Program-made: the position numbers and the translations under genes | Notes under the pieces: model-generated | Told to the model about the DNA's origin: nothing | The model's input: the letters and a program-made list of their open reading frames with translations, nothing else | Database searches by the model: none | In this document: piece after piece, positions 13,983 through 22,700 of the stretch | Numbering within the stretch: the first letter of the stretch is position 1 | Layout of the letters: the number at the start of each line of letters is the position of its first letter | Source of the DNA: a virus | IMG/VR virus record: IMGVR_UViG_3300006790_000025 | Coordinates: 1 to 50,567 of that record | Direction: 5' to 3' (one strand) | DNA length: 50,567 nt

Positions 13983-14243
13983 GTGGCGTTAAAAAAGTCA
14001 CAACGTAGTTTAAAATCTTGGACAAAACAAAAATGGCGTACTAAATCTGGTAAACCATCTACACAAGGTCCAAAGGCTACGGGTGAGCGTTACCTTCCTA
14101 GTAGTGCTATTAAAAGTTTAAGCGCAAAAGAGTATGCTGCTACATCTCGAAAGAAAAGACAGGATACTAAAAAAGGTAAACAAGTTTCAAAACAGCCTAA
14201 GAAAATTGCTAAAAAAACAAGGCGACATAGGAAAGTAACTTAA
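13983..14243 (+). CDS. Basic conserved marine-phage protein (86 aa)
   Basis: GTG start with AGAGGA upstream. The segment SLKSWTKQKWRTKSGKPSTQ and GERYLPSSAIKSLSAKEYAA match a small basic protein I recall from cyanophages and other marine phages. More than a quarter is Lys/Arg; it is probably disordered at the C-terminus (KQPKKIAKKTRRHRK). No function known. Confidence 0.75.
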   Translation: MALKKSQRSLKSWTKQKWRTKSGKPSTQGPKATGERYLPSSAIKSLSAKEYAATSRKKRQDTKKGKQVSKQPKKIAKKTRRHRKVT

Positions 14244-14244
14244 A

Positions 14245-15036
14245 ATGGCTATAATTCCATCTGTAACTGTTAGAGGTAATAACGAACCTTTTGAGTTGCA
14301 AGTAGCTCGTAATCAAATTTTAGAGCATAAATCAATATTTAAATTTGGTTTTAATCCTAATGTAGATGATGCACTTGAAACTGTATGGGCGCAGGGTGGT
14401 CTGTATTCTTATCTGTCTTCAGCTACTACTCTTTATATTTCCAGTTCTTCTACCGCAGATGATGCGGCGGGGACGGGAGCAAGAACTGCTACGGTTTCAG
14501 GTCTGGATGCAGATTGGAATGAAGTATCTGTAACAGTAGACTTAGATGGACAGAACGGTGTGCAGTTAGGAGATGCTTCTAACTGGATACGAGTTTTCAG
14601 GGTTACTGTTGATACAGCAGGAAGTGGTGGGCAAAATGCAGGTGTCCTATATGTGGGAGACGAAGCTTCTCCTACATTGGGTGTACCTACAAACAAGTAC
14701 GCTACAATAGCTATTGGAGACAATCAGACTCTTATGGCTTTGTGGACTGTCCCAGCAGAATACACAGCCTATCTATATCAGACAGATATCACGGTAGCTA
14801 CGACACAGAACAATAAGTACTGCACTGGTAGTATTGTGGCAAGACCTGATGGTGGGGTCTTTCAGGTTAAAGATAAGTTTTCAAAAGGTGAAAGCAGTCA
14901 TATCCAAGCGTATCAAATACCTTTAAAGTTTGAGGAAAAGACTGATATAGAAGTTAGGGCTATAGGCGATAGTTCTGGTGCTAATATAGCAATATCAGGT
15001 GGATTAGATATTATTTATATTAAAAACTCGGATTAA
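14245..15036 (+). CDS. Virion structural protein, beta-rich (263 aa)
   Basis: It starts one base after the previous stop. The sequence is mostly beta, with GARTATVSGLDADWNEVSVT, YTAYLYQTDITVATTQNNKY and a C-terminal DIEVRAIGDSSGANIAISGG. This architecture is shared with a structural protein of T4-like cyanophages that I recall only as virion-associated. No enzyme motif is visible. A surface or capsid-associated role is likely from context. Confidence 0.65.
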   Translation: MAIIPSVTVRGNNEPFELQVARNQILEHKSIFKFGFNPNVDDALETVWAQGGLYSYLSSATTLYISSSSTADDAAGTGARTATVSGLDADWNEVSVTVDLDGQNGVQLGDASNWIRVFRVTVDTAGSGGQNAGVLYVGDEASPTLGVPTNKYATIAIGDNQTLMALWTVPAEYTAYLYQTDITVATTQNNKYCTGSIVARPDGGVFQVKDKFSKGESSHIQAYQIPLKFEEKTDIEVRAIGDSSGANIAISGGLDIIYIKNSD

Positions 15037-15330
15037 ATGATGGCTAAGTCAAAAAGAAAAGGAATGAAGGGAATGACCATTAAAGGTGGTCATAAACGTC
15101 CTACGAAATCAGGTGCTGGTCTTACTAAAAAGGGAGTAGCAAAGTATCGTAAACAGAATCCCGGTTCTAAATTACAAACAGCAGTTACAGAAAAGAAGCC
15201 AAGTAAAGCAAGAGCAGCTAGACGTAAAAGTTATTGTGCTAGGTCAGCAGGGCAGATGAAGAAGTTTCCAAAAGCCGCTAAAGACCCTAACAGTCGTTTA
15301 CGTCAAGCCCGTAAGCGGTGGAGATGTTGA
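15037..15330 (+). CDS. DUF6321-like basic protein (97 aa)
   Basis: The segments GAGLTKKGVAKYRKQNPGSK, LQTAVTEKKPSKARAARRKS-type text and YCARSAGQMKKFP, ending RKRWRC, match the DUF6321 pattern (from memory), with its conserved SxCAR and terminal Cys. Very basic. The gene begins ATGATG directly after the previous stop; the second ATG at 15040 is equally possible. It is coupled to the next gene by a TGATG overlap. Confidence 0.75.
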   Translation: MMAKSKRKGMKGMTIKGGHKRPTKSGAGLTKKGVAKYRKQNPGSKLQTAVTEKKPSKARAARRKSYCARSAGQMKKFPKAAKDPNSRLRQARKRWRC

Positions 15331-16001
15331 TGAGTGTTTCAACTACACAAGATTTTAACTTAGATATTGATGAAGTAATTCAAGAAGCTTTTGAGCACTT
15401 GGGCGGTCCTGCTAATACGGGTCAAGACAGTAGATCAGCAAGACGTTCTCTTAATATGCTTCTAACAGATTGGTCTAATCGAGGTATTCTTCTTTGGACA
15501 ACTGCTTTTACAAATCAAACAATGACTGAGGGAACAAGTGTCTATACTTTAGATAGTTCTATTGTAGGAGTTACTGAAGCAGTAATTCGAAGAGACGATA
15601 ATGATATTGAGATGGAACGTCTCTCAATGGAAGAATATTTAAAGATTCCAAATAAAACTTCTAAAGGTCGTCCTATTCAAATAGCTACACATCGTAGACG
15701 TGAGAATGTTGATATTCATGTCTGGCCTACGCCTGAGAATAGTACAGACATTGTAAGAATGTGGACAATTAATCGAACTTTTGATTCTAATAATTCTGCC
15801 GACAATCCAGATGTTCCTTATCGTTTTCTTCCTTGTCTAGTAAGCGGCCTTGCTTATTATCTTTCTCTCAAACGTCCGGGTATTAGTGCTCAACGTAGTG
15901 AGATATTGAAAGTACATTACATGGAACAATTAAACGAGGCGATGGAAGAAGATAGAGAACGTGTGTCATTTTATAGTGTTCCTAGTCTTAGGAGAATTTA
16001 A
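15330..16001 (+). CDS. Head-tail connector protein (P22 gp4-like candidate)
   Basis: I use the ATG at 15330 (TGATG overlap) because GGAG at 15320-15323 is six bases upstream; a GTG at 15318 lies too near it. Residues from about 10 (NLDIDEVIQEAFEHLGGPAN, then SARRSLNMLLTDWSNRGILL) match the connector type that plugs below the portal in P22-like podoviruses. The pattern VWPTPENSTDIVRMWTINRT is typical of its beta part. It would close the head and bind the tail hub. Confidence 0.75.
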   Translation: MSVSTTQDFNLDIDEVIQEAFEHLGGPANTGQDSRSARRSLNMLLTDWSNRGILLWTTAFTNQTMTEGTSVYTLDSSIVGVTEAVIRRDDNDIEMERLSMEEYLKIPNKTSKGRPIQIATHRRRENVDIHVWPTPENSTDIVRMWTINRTFDSNNSADNPDVPYRFLPCLVSGLAYYLSLKRPGISAQRSEILKVHYMEQLNEAMEEDRERVSFYSVPSLRRI

Positions 16002-16264
16002 TGACAAAAGCATATTTCATTTGTGATCGAAGTGGTTTTCGTTTTCCTTATGAAGAGCGTATAATTGAATCTACTGGACTTGTTGTAGGACCAACTGAAA
16101 CAGATGGTCTTTATGATATAAAAAATCATCCTCAAAATAAGTCTCCAGTAATAAGAAATAAGATTGTATTGAAGGACGCACGTCCTGATACTGTAATGGC
16201 AACCACAAGCACAACAACAGATGCTCAGTGGTCGCCTAATGATACTGTAATATTAAATCCTTAA
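16001..16264 (+). CDS. Small conserved phage protein, tail region (87 aa)
   Basis: TAATG overlap with the connector gene. The N-terminus AYFICDRSGFRFPYEERI resembles a widespread small phage protein (consensus YxxCDRSGxxxPYxE). One Cys only, no membrane segment. Translational coupling to the connector suggests a virion assembly role; exact role unknown. Confidence 0.75.
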   Translation: MTKAYFICDRSGFRFPYEERIIESTGLVVGPTETDGLYDIKNHPQNKSPVIRNKIVLKDARPDTVMATTSTTTDAQWSPNDTVILNP

Positions 16265-16279
16265 TTTTGGAGTTAGAAA

Positions 16280-16726
16280 ATGGCTATTACGTCTGGTATA
16301 AATATTGTTTTTAAAAAGGATGTTATGTTAGAGCAACATAATCTTCCTTCTGACACACTTAAAATTGCTCTTGTTTCGTCTAGTGGAAGTGCCTCAAATG
16401 GCGGTCCAGATACTCTTGCTAGTATTAGCGGAGAGATTTCAGGAACAAGTGATGGAAGCGGAGACAGTGGATATGTTACTGGTGGAACTACGGTTAGTAA
16501 CGTAACTGTTTCAAATGTAAGTTCCTCTGGAGTTGTTGATTTTGATGACGTTCAGTGGACAAGCGTTACCTTTACTGCTCGTGGTGCAGTGATGTATAAT
16601 GCAACTAACAGTAACAAAGTTATTGCTGTGTATGATTTTGGTGGAGACAAAGCAGTCACTAACGGTACTTTTCAGCTAACGATTCCTTCTGCTACAAGTG
16701 CTGCTGCTATTGTTCGCCTTAACTAG
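16280..16726 (+). CDS. Beta-rich virion protein (148 aa)
   Basis: GGAG precedes the ATG. It is Ser/Thr/Gly/Val-rich (TVSNVTVSNVSSSGVVDFDD; RGAVMYNATNSNKVIAVYDF). The pattern VQWTSVTFTARGAVMYNATN is seen in tail-associated proteins of other marine phages. Probably a beta-sandwich fibre or tail component. Confidence 0.65.
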   Translation: MAITSGINIVFKKDVMLEQHNLPSDTLKIALVSSSGSASNGGPDTLASISGEISGTSDGSGDSGYVTGGTTVSNVTVSNVSSSGVVDFDDVQWTSVTFTARGAVMYNATNSNKVIAVYDFGGDKAVTNGTFQLTIPSATSAAAIVRLN

Positions 16727-16748
16727 TATTAAGTAAGGAAAACTTGTT

Positions 16749-17639
16749 ATGGCTCTTGTTTTAAAAGATAGAGTAAAAGAGACTACAACAACTACTGGAA
16801 CAGGTACTTTAACTCTGGCAGGAGCCGCTGCAGGTTTTCAAACTTTTGCAGCAATTGGTGATGGAAATACCACTTACTATGCTTTAGTTAGTCAAGACTC
16901 TGGCGTAGGAGAGTGGGAAGTAGGCATCGGAACTTATACGTCTTCTGGAACTACTTTAGCAAGAACTACTATTCTTCAATCATCCAACTCTGGATCAGCG
17001 GTTGATTTATCAGCAGGTACTAAAGATGTATTTGTTACTTATCCTTCTGACAAGTCTGTTGCTGTAAGTAGTTCTCCTAATTTTGCTACAGTCTCTGCAA
17101 CAAGTTTAAATGCAGGAACACTTACTAAAGGCGGTGCAGATGTTGCAACGTCTTCTACTGTTGCTTCTCTTTCCGCTACTCTTGCTACCAGTATATCTAA
17201 TCATCTTCCTTTAGCAGGAGGAACAATTACTGGTACAGTAAGTGCAACAGATATTTATGTAAGTGCTGTTGCTGTAGGTACAAACAGTCTTTTAGGTAAA
17301 AATCTACATATTGAAAAAGCAGCAGTAGCTGATATTGTAAGTTTAACTGATGCTGCTAGTATTTCTATAAGCCTAAATGATGGGCAAAACTTTGCTGTTC
17401 AACTTGGTGGCAATAGAACATTAGAAAGTCCTACAAATTGTGTACCCGGACAAGTAGGTTCTATTTTTGTAATTCAAGATGGAACAGGAAGTCGCACATT
17501 ATCATACGGCAGTAACTGGAAGTTTGTAGGAGGAACTGCTCCTACTCTTAGTACTGCAGTTTCATCTGTAGATAGAATTGATTATATTACTTACACTTCT
17601 GTTGCTGTTCATGCAGTTGCAAGCTTGGATGTGAAATAA
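16749..17639 (+). CDS. Tail fibre protein with GQxG C-terminal domain
   Basis: The protein is 296 aa. The N-terminal domain (LVLKDRVKETTTTTGTGTLT; GEWEVGIGTYT; ARTTIL; KDVFVTYPSDKS) is a common phage fibre module. A Ser/Thr-rich linker contains LPLAGGTITGTV, a typical fibre repeat. The last 90 residues (PGQVGSIFVIQDGTGSRTLS, WKFVGG, VDRIDYITY) are paralogous to the end of the 22701-23633 protein. Likely part of the receptor-contact apparatus. Confidence 0.75.
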   Translation: MALVLKDRVKETTTTTGTGTLTLAGAAAGFQTFAAIGDGNTTYYALVSQDSGVGEWEVGIGTYTSSGTTLARTTILQSSNSGSAVDLSAGTKDVFVTYPSDKSVAVSSSPNFATVSATSLNAGTLTKGGADVATSSTVASLSATLATSISNHLPLAGGTITGTVSATDIYVSAVAVGTNSLLGKNLHIEKAAVADIVSLTDAASISISLNDGQNFAVQLGGNRTLESPTNCVPGQVGSIFVIQDGTGSRTLSYGSNWKFVGGTAPTLSTAVSSVDRIDYITYTSVAVHAVASLDVK

Positions 17640-17640
17640 A

Positions 17641-20600
17641 ATGGTATTTAATAATAATCTCCTTTTAGGGTCTAGTGGTACTACTACAGCTTTTGAAGTT
17701 GATAACAGTACTGTCCTCGATGATGGTAGTAGTCAGTATTTTACCAGAACTCAAGGTACGCCAACCACTGAGCAGACGTGGACGCTAAGTTTCTGGATTA
17801 AACTCGGGACGTTAGGTCACCAACGAACCGTGATTGGATTCGATAGCAACGACGACGGTTGGTTATACTTTGGCAGCGATGACACATTAGCAATCCAAAG
17901 TTCTGCTGGAGCTAACATTTTTAAAACGACGCAAGTCTTCCGTGATCCTCATGCATGGCAGCATATTGTGATAAGCAACAGTACGAGTAGTGTCGCTCGT
18001 CTTTATATCAATGGTTCGGAAGTCACAAGTTTTGCAACAGACTCAAGGTCTGGCAAGACTTGGACAAAAATCAATGTCAGCGGTGCTACCTTCAATATCG
18101 GACGACGACAATCCTCCCCCTCGGGCAATTATGCAGACTGTTATTTTAGTGAGTTTGTCTTTGTTGATGGTCAGCAACTTGACGAAACCAGCTTTGGCGA
18201 AACGGACAACAACGGCGTTTGGCGTCCAATTTCAATTTCAAACTCAATTTCTGATTTTGGCAACAACGGCTTTTACCTACCGTTCACTGACAGTTCCTTT
18301 TTAGGGTTGGATAACTCAGCAACTACAAATTCTCCCGGTGCTCTTCCCTCTTTGTTGATGCACTTTGATGGAACTGATGGGTCTACTACCATGACTGATA
18401 ATAGTCCATATAGTCAGTCATGTACTGCACAGGATAATGCTCAAATTGACACGGCTCAGTCTAAGTTTGGTGGAGCATCTTTGCTTTTGGATGGCACAAA
18501 TGACAGAGTATCTGTTGCTGACGATTCAAGTTTAGACATTGGTTCTAATAATTTCACACTAGCAGGTTGGGTTCGTTTTAATGGAGCACCGTCAGGAGAT
18601 GCAACTTTTATTGCAAAATGGCGGCTGGCAGCGGGCCAGCGTGAATTTAGATTTTACTATGAAAATGCTTCTTCTGAGCTTAGAATGGTTCTTTCTACAA
18701 CAGGTTCTAATGAAGTTACTATTGCAGAATCTTGGTCTCCATCTGGTGATACTTGGTATCACCTAGCTGCATCACGCACAGGTGGAAACATTCATTTGTT
18801 CGTTAATGGCACTCAGTTAGGTAGCGGAACATCTGATAGTAGCACAGTAAATGATGCAGGACATGCTGTTACATTTGGTTGTACTGATAATGCTGGGCCT
18901 GTGGCTGCTTTGAATGGATGGCTTGATGAGTGGATTTTTTTAAACGGAACAGGAATCTATTCTAGTAATTTTACACCACCAACTGCTGCATATGCGATTA
19001 ATAATTCGTTTGTAGATACAAATTCACCCACGCAGTCCAACGACTCGCCAACTAAGAATTACTGCGTACTGACTCCGCTGGAGTATGGCGGCAGTGGTGG
19101 CGTTGCTACCTATTCAGAAGGCAATCTTAAAGTCGTACAAAGCAGCGGGTCTGCTTTGAATGTATATGGTTCGGTAGGATTTTCTTCAGGAAAATGGCAC
19201 TATGAAGTAACGTTGACAAACACCGTTGACCAGTTTGGTTTGGGAATAATTCCTGTTGGAAATGTCACTGATGGTAATTCTAATCAATTCTGGAACAATG
19301 GAATTGGTGCTATGATCAGCGGTAGTAATGATGGGAAAGTGTATAATAACGGTAGTCAAGTTGCTACAATTACAAGTGGCAGCGGAACAGATGGTCAAAC
19401 GTTCTCAATGGAAATTGATTTAGATAACGATCAATTGGAGTGGTTCAACAATTCAGGATCATCGTTAGGAACTTATAGTTTTACCCAAGCGACAGCCAAT
19501 GGCGGCAGGTATTTGCCGTGCATACATTGCAACGATGATGGAACCTTAGTCGCTAACTTTGGCGCAAGTACATTTAGTAAAACGCCAAGCACAGGCTTTT
19601 CTGGTATATCAGCACTATTGTTGAGCGAACAAATTTCACTAGGCATTGAAGACGGCACGGCACATTTTCAACCTACAAAGTATGCAGGTAATGGCACAGC
19701 AATTGGCAGCGGTGGCAAGGAAGTAAATCAGTCAGGAAACAGTAGTTTCAAACCTGATTTTGTTTGGATTAAAAACCGAGATCAAGCTGACAACCACATG
19801 CTCTATGATGCTGTTCGAGGAGCAACGAAAGACCTTCATAGTAATTCTAACGCTGCACAGAATACTGATACCGAGGGCCTATCAACCTTTGATGTCAATG
19901 GATTTACTGTTGGAAACAATGTCGAGGTAAATACCAACACTGAAGACTATATCGCATGGCAATGGAAAGGTGACGGCACCAGCGGCAGCACCAATAGTGA
20001 TGGTTCTATAAACAGCACCGTTAATGTTAACACAACCGCTGGATTCGCAGTTGGCGAGTATACCACGCCTTCCGAAACGGCGGCTGTTCGGACTGTTGGT
20101 CATGGGCTTGGATCGAATATAGACATGCTCCTCTTGAAAAATCAAGGCACTGGACATTGGGCCGTGTGGCATAACGAAATTGGCAACGAATATCTAAGAC
20201 TAAATTCCACAGACGGTTCAACCAGCGCAGGTACTGGAGATAATTCTCTTTGGAATAGTGTAACACCCGGCAATGCTTCTGATACTTTTACAATAGGAAC
20301 AAACTCAGATGTGAACGGCAATAATGTTACCTTTACATTTTATGCATTTAGAGCAATCGAGGGTCATTCCGCTTTCGGTAGTTATGTCGGAAATGCAAGT
20401 TCTGATGGGCCTACGCTTGTGGACTTAGGTTTTAAACCTGCTTATGTAATTATTAAGCAAAAAAGTACAACAGGAGATTGGATTTCTAAGACCACAGTTA
20501 TTGATCCTCAGAACCCACTGAACAACCGTTTGTATCTCAACTCAGCAAACGCCGAAAGTTCATCGGATTACATCATAGATGTACTAAGTAATGGATTTAA

Positions 20601-20706
20601 AGTCAAAGATAGCCAAGCTGCTATTAATGGATCAGGTAACACTCTGGTCTACGCAGCTTGGGCAGAGTACCCCTTTGCAGGAACCACACCTGCTCCTGCA
20701 CACTAG
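17641..20706 (+). CDS. Large tail fibre: two LamG, SPRY-like and DUF7483-like domains
   Basis: The protein is 1021 aa. Residues about 25-200 are a LamG/concanavalin-like lectin domain (QTWTLSFWIKLG; AWQHIVISNS; ARLYINGSEV). Residues about 235-455 are a second one (LLMHFDGTDGS; NFTLAGWVRFNG; TWYHLAASRTGGNIHLFVNG). Residues about 505-645 look SPRY-like (SSGKWHYEVTL; QLEWFNNSGSSLGTY). Residues about 695-1013 match DUF7483 (PDFVWIKNRDQADNHMLYDA; family name from memory). Glycan binding on the host surface is the likely task. The second LamG appears inserted between FYLPF and the SPTKNYCVLTP stretch that normally follow one another. Confidence 0.8.
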   Translation: MVFNNNLLLGSSGTTTAFEVDNSTVLDDGSSQYFTRTQGTPTTEQTWTLSFWIKLGTLGHQRTVIGFDSNDDGWLYFGSDDTLAIQSSAGANIFKTTQVFRDPHAWQHIVISNSTSSVARLYINGSEVTSFATDSRSGKTWTKINVSGATFNIGRRQSSPSGNYADCYFSEFVFVDGQQLDETSFGETDNNGVWRPISISNSISDFGNNGFYLPFTDSSFLGLDNSATTNSPGALPSLLMHFDGTDGSTTMTDNSPYSQSCTAQDNAQIDTAQSKFGGASLLLDGTNDRVSVADDSSLDIGSNNFTLAGWVRFNGAPSGDATFIAKWRLAAGQREFRFYYENASSELRMVLSTTGSNEVTIAESWSPSGDTWYHLAASRTGGNIHLFVNGTQLGSGTSDSSTVNDAGHAVTFGCTDNAGPVAALNGWLDEWIFLNGTGIYSSNFTPPTAAYAINNSFVDTNSPTQSNDSPTKNYCVLTPLEYGGSGGVATYSEGNLKVVQSSGSALNVYGSVGFSSGKWHYEVTLTNTVDQFGLGIIPVGNVTDGNSNQFWNNGIGAMISGSNDGKVYNNGSQVATITSGSGTDGQTFSMEIDLDNDQLEWFNNSGSSLGTYSFTQATANGGRYLPCIHCNDDGTLVANFGASTFSKTPSTGFSGISALLLSEQISLGIEDGTAHFQPTKYAGNGTAIGSGGKEVNQSGNSSFKPDFVWIKNRDQADNHMLYDAVRGATKDLHSNSNAAQNTDTEGLSTFDVNGFTVGNNVEVNTNTEDYIAWQWKGDGTSGSTNSDGSINSTVNVNTTAGFAVGEYTTPSETAAVRTVGHGLGSNIDMLLLKNQGTGHWAVWHNEIGNEYLRLNSTDGSTSAGTGDNSLWNSVTPGNASDTFTIGTNSDVNGNNVTFTFYAFRAIEGHSAFGSYVGNASSDGPTLVDLGFKPAYVIIKQKSTTGDWISKTTVIDPQNPLNNRLYLNSANAESSSDYIIDVLSNGFKVKDSQAAINGSGNTLVYAAWAEYPFAGTTPAPAH

Positions 20707-20715
20707 GAGATAGAG

Positions 20716-21372
20716 ATGTATGTACTAAATAACACAAAAGAACTTAAAGCCGGAAAAGCTTGGACTGATGATAATGGTATTCAACATCCAGCTAATTGGG
20801 CATCTGTATGGTCAACTGATGAAAAAGCGGCTCATGGTCTTACAGAAGTAAATATACAAATTAAACCTGATAGTAAGTTTTATCAAGTAAGTGGACCGTC
20901 TTTAGATGGTTCTTGGAGTTCTAAGCCTAAAAACTTAGATGATGTTACAGAAACTGTTGACGGTGTAGAGACTACAACGCTTGGCCTTAAATCAGAGTGG
21001 ATCGCTAAAACAAAAAAAACAGCTAATACTTTATTAGCTCCTACAGATTGGCAAGTGATTGCTAAAGCAGAGCGTGATCGTGCTATTGATTCGAATGTGG
21101 CAACTTATCGTGCGGCTGTAATTGCTAAATGTGCAGCTATTGAAAAGTCTATAACAGATATTACAGATATAGTTATTCCTTCAGATTTAGCAACAATAAA
21201 AGCAAAAGAAGAAGAAGATAAAACTGATGCTGATAGAAAAGTAGTATCTGATTACGAGGCTGAAGTAGCTAACAAATTTGCAACGTTCAAAGCGTTGTTT
21301 GATGCACCTGTAGACAGTGACGGTAGGCCTACGGGCAATGCACCAATGTATGACTGGCCTGAGTTGTTATAG
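20716..21372 (+). CDS. Tail fibre-associated protein (218 aa)
   Basis: GGAG precedes the ATG. The N-terminal domain WTDDNGIQHPANWASVWSTD and KAAHGLTEV is a short conserved module of phage tail genes. The C-terminal part (TLLAPTDWQVIAKAERDRAI, then TYRAAVIAKCAAIEK) resembles DUF4376-type fibre-assembly or fibre-end proteins. Lies directly after the large lectin-like fibre, as chaperone or accessory genes commonly do. Confidence 0.65.
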   Translation: MYVLNNTKELKAGKAWTDDNGIQHPANWASVWSTDEKAAHGLTEVNIQIKPDSKFYQVSGPSLDGSWSSKPKNLDDVTETVDGVETTTLGLKSEWIAKTKKTANTLLAPTDWQVIAKAERDRAIDSNVATYRAAVIAKCAAIEKSITDITDIVIPSDLATIKAKEEEDKTDADRKVVSDYEAEVANKFATFKALFDAPVDSDGRPTGNAPMYDWPELL

Positions 21373-21381
21373 GAATTAATT

Positions 21382-22026
21382 ATGACTTTCGGCTCTAGTA
21401 CATTTTCTCAAACAGCTTTTGCTGAAAGCACAGTAGTACCTAATAATACTGTTACAATTAGTGGTGTTAATGCTTTATTTCTAACAGGTTCGTTATCTCC
21501 AAGAATAGATTTTACTGTAGATGTAACGGGAGTTAGTTTTAATGCAAATACTGGAACTGTTACTGTATCAGGTGGAGCAGAGGTTGCAGTAACCGGACAG
21601 TCTTCTTTCTTTAATGTAGGCTCTCATCTTGTTGTTCCTTCTATAGAAATACTTATGAGTGGTGTAAATGCCACTTTTAATACAGGAACAATTACAAACA
21701 CGATTCAATCAAATGTAAGTTTGAGCGGTGAAGGTTTTATAGCTAATAATGGAGTAATGAGAGCCACAGGCGGCGGTGCTGTTACTATGGTAGGAGTTGC
21801 GGCTGCTTATGAAGATGGTTCTTTTGCTACTGAAATATTAACAAATGTAGATTTGTCAGGTCAGTCAGCAATTTTTAATCTAGGAGATTATTCAATATCA
21901 GGAACTGCTAATGTTATCGTTACTGGATTGAACGCTACCTTTGATGAAGCAACAGGATTAGTCTGGTATCAAACTCCTACGAATGCTTCTGTAGAAGCTT
22001 GGACAACAGTAACGAGGCCTTTATAA
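21382..22026 (+). CDS. Repetitive beta protein, tail region (214 aa)
   Basis: It contains about five related units with the pattern V-x-SG-x2-A-x-F-x2-G (for example TISGVNALFLTGSL, AVTGQSSFFNVGSH, LMSGVNATFNTGTI, DLSGQSAIFNLGDY). Regular beta repeats of this type suit an extended fibre or a beta-solenoid. The C-terminus SVEAWTTVTRP is typical of small phage virion proteins. No enzymatic motif. Confidence 0.65.
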   Translation: MTFGSSTFSQTAFAESTVVPNNTVTISGVNALFLTGSLSPRIDFTVDVTGVSFNANTGTVTVSGGAEVAVTGQSSFFNVGSHLVVPSIEILMSGVNATFNTGTITNTIQSNVSLSGEGFIANNGVMRATGGGAVTMVGVAAAYEDGSFATEILTNVDLSGQSAIFNLGDYSISGTANVIVTGLNATFDEATGLVWYQTPTNASVEAWTTVTRPL

Positions 22027-22035
22027 GGAAAGAAC

Positions 22036-22695
22036 ATGTCTTTAACTTACACAACTCTTCAAAGTCAAATAAAAGACATTTTAGAAAATGATGGTACAGA
22101 ATTTTCTGATGCTGTTCCTTCTTTTATTGAACGGGGTGAACTTAGATTATTTAGAGAAATTGATTCTTTAGGATTAAATAAATATGCTAATACAAATTTT
22201 AATGTAGGTGATCCTTTTTTAAGCAAGCCAGAAAGCACTGCTATTATTCGTTCTGTTAATTACAGAACTGCTGAAGGAAATCGTATTCAACTTTTACAAG
22301 CTACTAATGAGTATGTTAATGATTATTGGCCTGTAAGAGCTTCTGTGGGATCACCTCGCTATTATTCTAATTTTGGTTTTGATACTATATTAGTAGCTCC
22401 TGCTCCTTCCTCTGCAAGTACAGTCGAAATGGAATATATTGCACAACCGACTCCTCTTGCTGATTCTAATCAAACAAATTATTTTACTGACTATACTTCT
22501 AATGCTTTGCTCTATGCTTGTCTAATTGAAGCATGTTATTATATGAAGAATCCTTCAGCAGTTTCTTATTGGGAAAGACGCTACAAAGAAGAGGTTAATG
22601 CTTTAAATAATGAAGCTAGACGTACTCGACGTGATGACATGATTGTTGCTGCTAATCCATCAGGAGGCGAAGACAATCTAATTAGTGGGACTTAA
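22036..22695 (+). CDS. Phage adaptor/connector protein (SU10 adaptor-like)
   Basis: The protein is 219 aa. Helical N-terminus (TLQSQIKDILENDGTEFSDA, then FIERGELRLFREID) and a C-terminal helical block (ALLYACLIEACYYMKNPSAV, then YWERRYKEEVNALNNEARR) match the adaptor family under short-tail hubs (SU10-type, from memory). It would form a ring between head connector and tail tube or nozzle. Confidence 0.72.
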   Translation: MSLTYTTLQSQIKDILENDGTEFSDAVPSFIERGELRLFREIDSLGLNKYANTNFNVGDPFLSKPESTAIIRSVNYRTAEGNRIQLLQATNEYVNDYWPVRASVGSPRYYSNFGFDTILVAPAPSSASTVEMEYIAQPTPLADSNQTNYFTDYTSNALLYACLIEACYYMKNPSAVSYWERRYKEEVNALNNEARRTRRDDMIVAANPSGGEDNLISGT

Positions 22696-22700
22696 AATAG

